This document shows positions 1-9,100 of a stretch of 14,473 nucleotides of DNA, piece after piece. Both the position numbers and the translations under genes were made by a program. The first letter of the stretch is position 1, and each line of letters begins with the position of its first letter. The notes beneath the pieces were generated by a model that was given only the letters and a program-made list of their open reading frames with translations, did not search any database and was not told the DNA's origin. The DNA is from Baffinella frigidus (lineage: Eukaryota; Cryptophyceae; Cryptomonadales; Baffinellaceae): assembly GCA_026770585.1 (NCBI GenBank), contig MU646579.1:381930-396402 (forward strand), given 5' to 3'.

Positions 1-92
1 GGTTTCGGGTTTCGGGTTTCGGGTTCCGGGTTTCGGGTTTCGGGTTTCGGGTTTCGGGTTTCGGGTTTCGGGTTTCGGGTTTCGGGTTTCGG
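1..92. repeat. TTTCGGG heptamer array
   Basis: About 13 units of TTTCGGG with one TTCCGGG variant, running to the window edge. On the gene's strand it reads CCCGAAA, directly following the donor of exon 17. Confidence 0.97.
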
Positions 93-98
93 ATGTAC

Positions 99-156
99 CT
101 CTTCAATCGCGAAACGGTGCTAGTGCCACCCACGCCACTTAATTCCCCCACGCCAC
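99..156 (-). CDS. Cyclase exon 17: probable last strand of the catalytic domain
   Basis: Exon of 58 nt. Acceptor TTCTTCAG, donor AAGAG|GTACAT. With the A from exon 16 it reads [19 protein letters not shown], compatible with the final glycine-containing strand of a class III cyclase domain (GEV.VKG.G....Y.L pattern). It ends two bases into a codon, so coding continues left of the window. Confidence 0.58.
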
Positions 157-3100
157 CTGAAGAAGCGTTTTGGGTGTTTGGGGTTTGGGGTTTGGGGTTT
201 GGGGTTTGGGGTTTGGGGTTTGGGGTTTGGGGTTTAGGGCTTGGGGTTTTGGGTTTTGGGTTTGGGGTTTGGGGTTTTGGGTCTCGGGTTTGGGGTTCCG
301 GTTTTCGGGTTTCAAGTTTCGGGTTTGGGGTGTAGGGTGTAGGGTTACTCGATTCGAGGGTGGGCTCGAAGGCGTCGGCCGCGGCGCGCGTCATCAGCGA
401 CTCCATAACCTGACAAGGATTTCTGTAAGTGTTGTATAAGTTTCATACAAGTATTATAGAAGTTTTATACATGTATTATAGAGTGTGTACAAGTGTTATA
501 GAGAGCGTCGTCAGCGATCCCATAACCTGGCCAGGATTTTTTTCTCGATAAACGTCACACGGCCCGTGTGCTTCGCCGTGGGTAACGTCTCTCCACGTAC
601 GGGCAAGATCTAGCCCCCTCGCAGTCTATTGGGTCTCACCACCTTCGCGACACGCGGCTCTGTCCCGCTCTAAAGTTGACGGATTTGCACCACACGCCCG
701 GCATGTCAACTTAAGAATAGTCGGGCGCGCCTCGTCAGCAGGCTGGCTCGGTGCCGCAGTTTTATACAAGTATTATAGGGTGCGTACAAGTGTTATAGAG
801 AGCGTCATCAGCGATTCCATAACCCGGCGAAGATTTTTTAGGCAACCCGTAGGAACCCCCCTATGTCCCTACGGACTGCCTACCGTAGGATCGTCATCAG
901 CGATTCCATAACCTGGCCAACATTTTTAGGAGGAGGACAGGGGGCGAAGAGGGATGGCGGTGTTATCCAGGGAAACCTATTTTTCTTTAGTTTGATGGCA
1001 AGGAAAATTACTACACAATTCGTTCTTATTAGTAATATTAAAGCATTTATGTAGTAATTTTCCTTGCCATCAAACTAAAGAAAAATAGGTTTCCCCGGAT
1101 AAGGTGGTGGTGCGAGGGGCGCTGAGCCGAGCTGGAGTTTTGTGGTCGAGGCAACCTGTTTTGAGACGTGAATCCCCCCCATGATGCACGCGGCCTCCAA
1201 CTTAATAGGGTAACGGCCTGAAAATGGGGTAGTTAGGCCTACGGCATCGCCTAGGACCTCCTACCGTAGGCCGAGACTTTTTGGTCCTGGGATCCCTCGG
1301 CCTACGGTAGGAGGTCCTAGGCCATGCCGTATGCCTAACTACCCCATTTTCAGGCCGTTACCCTATGAAACTCCAATTTTAGTATCCCGTTTCTACTGGA
1401 TTTTCCATGGCGTGTTTCCGTCTTTCAAAAGGAAGAAAGCGCACCTGTTTTGAGAAACCTAATCCACAGGCCCTACAGATTCAATACCGTAGGGACATAG
1501 GGGGTTCAGCACTTCCCTTAGAGGTGTCCAGCACATCCCTTAGTGTGTCTAACACTCCCATCAGTGTGAAGAAAGCGCGCCTGTTTCGAGACGTAGATGC
1601 CCCCCAAGATGCACGCGGCCTCCAACTGGGAAATAACGGAAAATAGAAACATTGGAGCCATTTTGTCAACTTTTGAAAAAATCAGTACCATGAATTTCTC
1701 AAAAATTGCCAAAATGGCTCCAATTCCCCCATTTTCCCATTTTCAGGTGGCCAACGTCTCTGCACAGCGCTCTGGTGTGTTTCCGTCTTTCAAAAAGAAG
1801 AAAGCGCACCTGTTTTGAGACATGGATGCCCCCCATGATGCACGCGGCTTCCAACTGCTCCGCTATCCGCATCGGCTGCCCCAGGAGATGGTACCGCGGC
1901 TGCAGCGTCCCCAGCACCCCGGCATACACCTAGTTTAGGGCTTGGGGTTTGGGGTTTGGGGTGTGGGGTTTGGGGTTTGGGGTTTGGGGTTTGGGGTTTG
2001 GGGTTTTGGGGTTTGGGGTTTGGGGTTTGGGGTTTGAGGTTTAGGGTTTGGAGATACCTTGCCCATGGCTATCCCGATCCTGGCGCGCACGTCGCGTCCG
2101 GTGAGCTGTCCGGGGGTTTAGGGGTTTTAGGGGTTTTAGGGGTTTTATGGGTTTAAGGGTTTGGGGGGTTTAGGGTTTAGGGTTTAGGGTGTAGGGTTTA
2201 GGGCTGAGGGTTCCCCCAAAAGAGATGAGGGGTTTAGGGCACCTTGCGATATGTTTGGGGTTTAGAATGTAGGGTGTAGGGTGTAGGGTGTAGGGTGTAG
2301 GGTGTAGGGTGTAGGGTGTAGGGTTTTGGGTTTAGGGTGTAGGGTGTAGGGTTTTGGGTTTAGGGTGTAGGGTGAAGGGTGTGGGGTTTAGGGTTCAGGG
2401 TTTAGGGTTTAGGGTTTAAGGTTTAGGGTTTGGGGTTTAGGGCACCTCGCGATATGTTTAGGGTTTAGGGTTTGGGGTGTAGGGTGGGGTTTAGGGTTCA
2501 GGGCTTTAGGGTTCAGGGTTTAAGGTTTAGGGTTTAGGGTTTAGGGTTTAGGATTTAGGGTTTAGGGCACCTCTCGGTAGGTTCGGAGAATGCGCAGCAT
2601 TTCCCTTTTGGTGAGGCCAGGCTCTTTTTCGCTCCAAAGTTGACAGATTTGTACCGCAAAACCAGTCCTGTCAACTTAAGAATAGTCTGATAGCAGACCT
2701 CGCGGTAGGTGCGGAGGATGCGCAGCATTTCCCGCGCGAAATCCATCACAGACTCGCACCTGTTCGTGGAAATGTGTTTTAAAAATGTGTAAAAGAGGTT
2801 TTAAACCTTGGACGCGACCAGCTACGTGCTCAGTCGGCCTGGCGGACTATTCGTAAGTTGACATGCTGGGTCCGTGGTACACATCTTAAGTTGACATGCT
2901 TGGTCCGTGGTACACATCTTAAGTTGACATGCTGGGTCTGTGGTACACAACTTTTTTGGGGGGGTCTGGGTACGTGTTTCGGGCGTCGGAGGGGTCTAGG
3001 GAGTCGAGCCAGGCAGTAGCAACGTACGCGTCTCCGTGTCCACCTTGAACAGCCCGCTTGTTCGGATTTCCCCCCGGATTCTCGGGGGAAATTCCGGTTG

Positions 3101-6100
3101 GAATCCATACCAACGGATAAGATTCGAGTACAAATCGTTTAGATGGACTGCATCCGTGAAGACCTCGGTGGCTGCTAAGTGGTCAAACGGGCGCTGGGGG
3201 TTTGGGGTACGTGTTTCGGGCGTCGGAGGGGTCTAGGGAGTCGAGCCAGGCGGTAGCAACGTACGCGTCCCCGATCGTGTCCACCTTGAACAGCCCGCTT
3301 GTTTGGATTTTCTGTGGAGGGTTTAGGGGTGAGGGTTTGGGGTTTGGGATTTGGGGTTTGGGGTTTGAAGGTTAGGGTTTGGGGTTTAGGGTTTAGGGTT
3401 TAGGGTTTAGGGTTTAGGGTTTAGGGTTTAGGGTTTAGGGTTTAGGGTTTAGGGTTTAGGGTTTAGGGTTCCGGGTTTAGGGTTGAGGGTTCAGGGACCA
3501 AACCGGGTGTGTCCGACACGCTCCATCTAAAACTCATGGTACAAACCCATAGCAAAACCAAAACATCCCGGTACAAACAAATAAACTAAAACTAAAATTT
3601 CATGGTCAAACTCATACTCCATGGTCAAAGTCATACTATATTGAACTGATAGTACGCGGACCATATCGAATTAGGAGAAGATGCCGTTGATAGCTCTGAT
3701 AAGCTCGATCGGCTCCACGCCGCACCAAACCGGGTGTGTCCGTGTTGCGTAAAACATCCCAGTACAAAAACATAATAAACGTAAAACATCCAGGAACAAA
3801 AACATACTAAACGTAAATTTTCACGGTTCAAACTGACTAGTAAACAGACCATGTCGAAGTGCGAGAAGATGCCGTTGATGGTTCTGATGAGCTCCAACGG
3901 CTCCACGCCGCACCAAACCGGGTGTGTCCAACACGCCCACGTAAAACATCCCAGAACAAAAACATAATAAACAAAAAACATCCCGGAACAAAAACTTAGT
4001 GAACGTAAATTTTCAAGGTACAAACTGACTAGTAAACGCACCATGTCGAAGTGCGAGAAGATGCCGTTGATGGTTCTGATGAGCTCGATCGGCTCCACGC
4101 CGCACCAAACCGGGTGTGTCCAACACGCCCACGTAAAACATCCCAGTACAAAAACGTCGTAAACGTAAAACATCCGGTACAAAAACGTAGTAAACGTAAA
4201 TTTTCACGGTACAAACTGACTAGTAAACAGACCATGTCGAAGTGCGAGAAGATGCCGTTGATAGTTCTGATAAGCTCGATCGGCTCCACGCCGCACCAAA
4301 CCGGGTGTGTCCAACACGCCCACGTAAAACATCCCAGTACAAAAACATAATAAACGTAAAACATGCCGGTACCAAAACATAGTAAACGTAATTTTTCACG
4401 GTACAAACTGACTAGTAGACGGACCATATCGAAGTGCGAGAAGATGCCGTTGATGGTTCTGATGAGCTCCAACGGCGAAATCGTCTCGGACAGGGACGTG
4501 AAGTTGCACAGGTCCAGATGCAGCCTGGGTCAGGGTTTGGGGTTTGGGGTTTGGGGTATAGGATCAGGGTTTATTGTCTCTCTCTCTCACACACAACCCT
4601 CTATCGCATCGACGCGGATGGCAGTCACGGGCGGGTTGGTCACGTGCCTGCCTCCGTTCGAGTCAAGAACGCGACCAAACTCACGAACGTTACTACTCAA
4701 ATGCCCACTTGTAAAAGCATCGGTTGCATAGGTCCAGATGCAGCCTGCGTCAGGGTTTGGGGTTTGGGGTTTGGGGTTTGGGGTTTGGGGTTTGGGGTTT
4801 GGGGTTTGGGGTTTGGGGTTTGGGGTTTGGGGTTTGGGGTTTGGGGTTTGGGGTTTGGGGTTTGGGGTTTGGGGTTTGGGGTTTGGGGTTTGGGGTTTGG
4901 GGTTTGGGGTTTGGGGTTTGGGGTTTGGGGTTTGGGGTTTGGGGTTTGGGGTTTGGGGTTTGGGGTTTGGGGTTTGGGGTTTGGGGTTTGGGGTTTGGGG
5001 TTTGGGGTTTGGGGTTTGGGGTTTGGGGTTTGGGGTTTGGGGTTTGGGGTTTGGGGTTTGGGGTTTGGGGTTTGGGGTTTGGGGTTTGGGGTTTGGGGTT
5101 TGGGAGTTTTTTTGTTTTTTTGGGGGGAATTACGTGACGGCTTTTCGGCATTCGCACTTGAGGCTGCCTTTGTCTCCGTTGAGAATCAGCTCTCTTGCCG
5201 CGTGGGAGGGTAGCAGATCTGAGAGGATCTCAACCTGTCACGTCCGGAATTAGTACCGGAATTAGTACCGGCGGTACAAAACGTTGCTACCGGCACGTCC
5301 CCAAGACACACTCAAAACAGGACCGTTGAGAATCAACTCTCGCGCCGCGTGGGAGGGTAGCAGATCTGAGAGGATCTCAACCTGTCACGTCCAGAATCAG
5401 TACCGGAATTAGCACCGGAATTAGTACCGGAATTAGTACCGGAATTAGTACCGGAATTAATACCGGAATTAGTACCGGAACTAGTAACGGCGTTACAATT
5501 AGTACCGGAATTAGTACCGGCGGTACAAAATTCGAAACAGGACCGTTGAGAATGAGTGCCACGTGGGAAGAGAGGAGGTTGGACAGGATGTCAACCGGTT
5601 TAAGGTTTCGGGTTTCGGGTTTAGGGTTTAGGGTTCAGGGTTTCGGGTTTTGGGTCGAGGGTTTGGGTTTTAGGGTTTAGGGTGTAGGGTGTAGGGTTTG
5701 GGGATTGGGATTGGGGTTTAGGGTTTGGGGTTTGGGGTTTGAGGTTTGAGGTTTGGGTTTGGAGTTTAAGGTTTGGGGTTCAGGGTTTAGGGTTCAGGAT
5801 TTAGGGTTTAGGGTTTATGGTTTAGGGTTCATGGTTATGGTTTATGTTTTATGGTTTATGGTTTATGGTTTCTGGTTTCTGGTTTCTGGTTTATGGTTTA
5901 TGGTTTAGGGTTTAGGGGGGAGGGGTTGCGGATTGTAGATTGGGGTTTGGAGTTTGAGGTTTGGGGTTTGAGGTTTGGGGTTTGGGGTTTGGGGTTTGAG
6001 GTTTGGGGTTTGGGGTTTGAGGTTTGGGGTTTGGGGTTTGGGGTTTGGGGTTTGGGGTTTGAGGTTTGGGGTTTAGGGTTTGGGGTTTAGGGTTTAGGGG

Positions 6101-9100
6101 TTGAACCATGCTGGCGTGATGCGCCTTCCAGCTGCGGATCTGCAGCCATCTGTTGTAGGGTTTAGGGTTTAGGGTTCAAGGTTAAGGGGTTAAAGTTTAG
6201 GGTTTAGGGTTTCAATTAGGGTTTAGGGTATAGGGTTTAGGGTCTAGAGTTTAGGTTTAGGGTTTAGAGGTTTAGGGAGTAGGGTTGCAGCCGTCTGGCG
6301 AGCAGCCATCTCGGAAAGTCAGAGTTCATTTGTTGTTACCCACTTAGCAGCGGCCGAGTTCCTTTCCCCCCGGATATCCGGGGGAAATGCGGTTAGAATC
6401 CAATGCAAATGGATAAGATTCTGGCACAAATCGTGCAGATGGACTGTATCCGTGAAGCCCCCGTTGGCTGCTAAGTTGTACCGCGGGGTATTTGCCACGG
6501 TGGTTTGGCGTCTGTTTATTATACCCAGGTCTAATAAACGGACGCCAAAGAACCCTAGTGTATGGTGTATAGTGCATAGTGCATAGTGCATAGTGCATAG
6601 TGCATAGTGCATAGTGCATAGTGCATAGTGTATAGTGTATAGTGTATATTGTATAGTGTATATTGTATAGTGTTTATGGTTTAGGGTTTGGGGTGGAGGG
6701 GCGCGTTCGATCGTCGGGTGGTGTCCGCGCCCAACCGCATGTGCACGAGCGCCCTTCCCTTAGTGTGTCCAGCACTCCCCTTAGCGTGTCTAACACCCCC
6801 CTCAGTGTTTTCAACACCTACCTCAGTGTGTCCACCACTCGGTGTGTGTGCGCAACACTCCCCTGTGTGTATCCAACACCGTTTGGAGGGGCGCGTACGA
6901 TCGTCGGGTGGTGTCCGCGCCCAACCGCATGTGCACGAGCGTGTATTTCCCCGCTAGCGCCAGCCCCATCTGTTAGGGTTTAGGGTTTAGGGTTCAGGGT
7001 TTAGGGTTTAGGGTTTAGGGTTTAGGGTTTAGGGTTTGGGCGTGTGTGTAGGCTCTTTTCCGCCCCAAATTTGACGGATTTTTACCGCAAAATCCAGCAT
7101 GTCAACTTGAGAACAGTCGGTCAACCCGAGTGAGGCAGAGCTGGGCGGACACCGAGAAGGTGGATAAGTAGGGGCTTGAGGGTTTAGGGTTTAGGTATTA
7201 GGGTTCAGGGGTTTAGGGTTTAGGGTTTAGGGTTTAGGGTTTAGGGTTTAGGGTTTAGGGCGTAGGGTGTAGAGTGTAGAGTGTAGGGGTTAGGGTGTAG
7301 GGTTGAGGATTTGGGGTTATAAGGGTGAGGCCGATGAGTTTGAGACCAAACAGGTTTCAGAGACCACCAACCTTCACGGAAAGACTGAATCCTCGATTTT
7401 CAGACCTCAAATTTACCTTGACAGCCAGGCGAATTCGCCTGGCTACAACTTAAGAAGTCTCAATCTTGGTGCGAAATCAACTTTTGGGACAAGGTCGAAA
7501 ATCGAAAAGTTGCCATGCTAGGTCCGAGGTACAAATCCGTCAACTTTGAGCGGGAAAAAGCTCAGATTGAGAGAGGGGGGGGATACCGAAAAGGTCGTCT
7601 CAAAGCAAAAGTGGATCCTCCGTTAACTTAAGTAACTGTGGAATACCGAAAAGGTCGCGACGTGAAGGGTTCCGGCGACGGCATATGGGACGGCAAAGAG
7701 GGGGGTTCATATGGGACGGCAAAGAGGGGGGCCACCATCGTTTGCTGACTATTCTAAAGTTGACATCCTGGGTTCCGCGGTACAAATCCGTCAATTTTGA
7801 GCAGGAAAGAGCCCGGGGGAAGCAACCTGGCGAGACTGAATAGACTGGGAGAGACAGAGCTGGGCAGACCCTTCTAAAGTTGACATCCTGGGTCCGCGGT
7901 ACAAATCCGTCAACTTTGAGCGGGAAAGTGCTCAGACTTGGAGAGGGGGAGGATACCGAAAAGGTCGCGACGTGAAAGGTTCCGGCGACGGCATATGGGA
8001 CGGCGAAGAGGGGGGTTGTTGTCGCGACCACCACCATTAATGGACGCACTTCCATCTGGTGATAAGGAAGTGTTAGACACACACGCCGAGTGTTAGACAC
8101 ACCCAGGAAAGTGTTGGGCACATACGCCAGAGTGTTGGATACACTAAGGAGAGTGTTAGACACACACGAAGAATGCGTATGGGAGGGCGAAGAGGGGGGT
8201 TGTTGTCGCGACCACCACCATTAATGGACGGACTTCCATCTGATTTTGGACACAGAAGGTTTAGGGTTTAGGGTTTAGGGTTGAGGGTTTAGGGTTTAGG
8301 GTTTAGGGTTTGGGATTTAGGGTTTGGGGTTTAGGGTTTAGGGTTTAGGGTTTAGGGTTTAGAGTTTAGGGTTTAGGGTTTAGGGTTTAGGGTTTGGTGT
8401 TTAGGGTTTAGGGTTTAGACGCAACGTGCCCGATGATGCATGGAAAACCGCACGCTCCACTCTGATTGTGTTATCTTACGGTTAAAACATGCTACAGTCC
8501 ACCTACCCTAACACAGGCTACCGTAACACATACTTACCCTCCACACATACTCCTTCGGCCGGCCCCCAATTTCCCCCTGCAAGGAAGTATGCCTGCAGGG
8601 TGGACACCATAAAGCATACCTACCCTCCACACATACTCAATCAGTCCGGCCCCGACGGGTATGTGTTAGGGTAGGTCCACTGTATTTTAGCCTCGACATA
8701 GCGATGCCCTAGCAAAAACACAACACCCTTCGCTAGCAAAACCGCAAGCTCCGCCCCGACTGTGTTATCTCACGGTTGGAACATGCTATCTCAGCCTCGA
8801 CATAGCTATGCCCTAGCAAAAACACTTCGATAGCAAAACCGCACGCTCCACCCGGTCTGGCGTTCAGTGAGTATTTTCATCTCCGGTGCGGGCTCGTTCT
8901 TGAGGCTCATAGACATTGTATCACTCAACTCAAGGCTGAAGGGGCTATCTAGGACCTGTATCGAGAGTAATAAAGAAGAAGAAGAAGGTCTGGCGTTCGG
9001 GATCACGGTTGGTGGTTCCAGGAAAGCGTTGGGGTTTTGGGGTTTAGGGTTCCAGGGTTAGGCTCGACATAGCTATGCCCTAGCAAAAACACAACACCCT

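Larger units (their letters stand above)
1156..1628 (-). pseudogene. Three copies of cyclase exon 15 3' edge
   Basis: 1581-1628 encodes [15 protein letters not shown] but its donor has changed from GT to GC. 1156-1202 encodes [15 protein letters not shown] and keeps a GT donor (GTTGCC). 1445-1456 keeps only the last bases and GTGCGC. Together with the real exon there are four potential 3' exon edges; the two longest copies and the real exon share the upstream exon sequence. Confidence 0.85.

Noticed and set aside
863-1054. 63-codon plus-strand open frame
   Set aside because: It runs through the arm and loop of the 963-1102 hairpin and an exon 16 edge copy; no coding signal.
3631-4472. Minus-strand open frames of 147-183 codons treated as a repeat protein
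   Set aside because: They are tandem copies of half an exon plus intron sequence. Cys/Phe/Tyr-rich linkers come from TACAAAAACAT-type intronic repeats, and the cyclase alignment stops exactly at the GT.
4598-4650. Possible extra exon on the minus strand ([17 protein letters not shown] after AGGCAG)
   Set aside because: No clear GT donor follows and exons 10 and 11 already join in frame with continuous cyclase sequence.
4434-5253. Long open frames of GVWGLGF or NPKPQTP repeats on both strands (also 93-439, 5851-6109, 9590-9996)
   Set aside because: They arise because a 7-bp repeat without stop codons stays open in every frame. They have no start context and no domain, and lie in introns of the minus-strand gene.
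5246-5530. CRISPR array
   Set aside because: The 12-bp units are contiguous with no spacers, in a eukaryotic intron, and no cas genes are present.
7600-8163. 187-codon minus-strand open frame as a single protein
   Set aside because: Only the [20 protein letters not shown] segment fits the gene. The rest is minisatellite (SVSNTL-type) and dispersed elements, with AG and GT exactly bounding the hydrophobic part.
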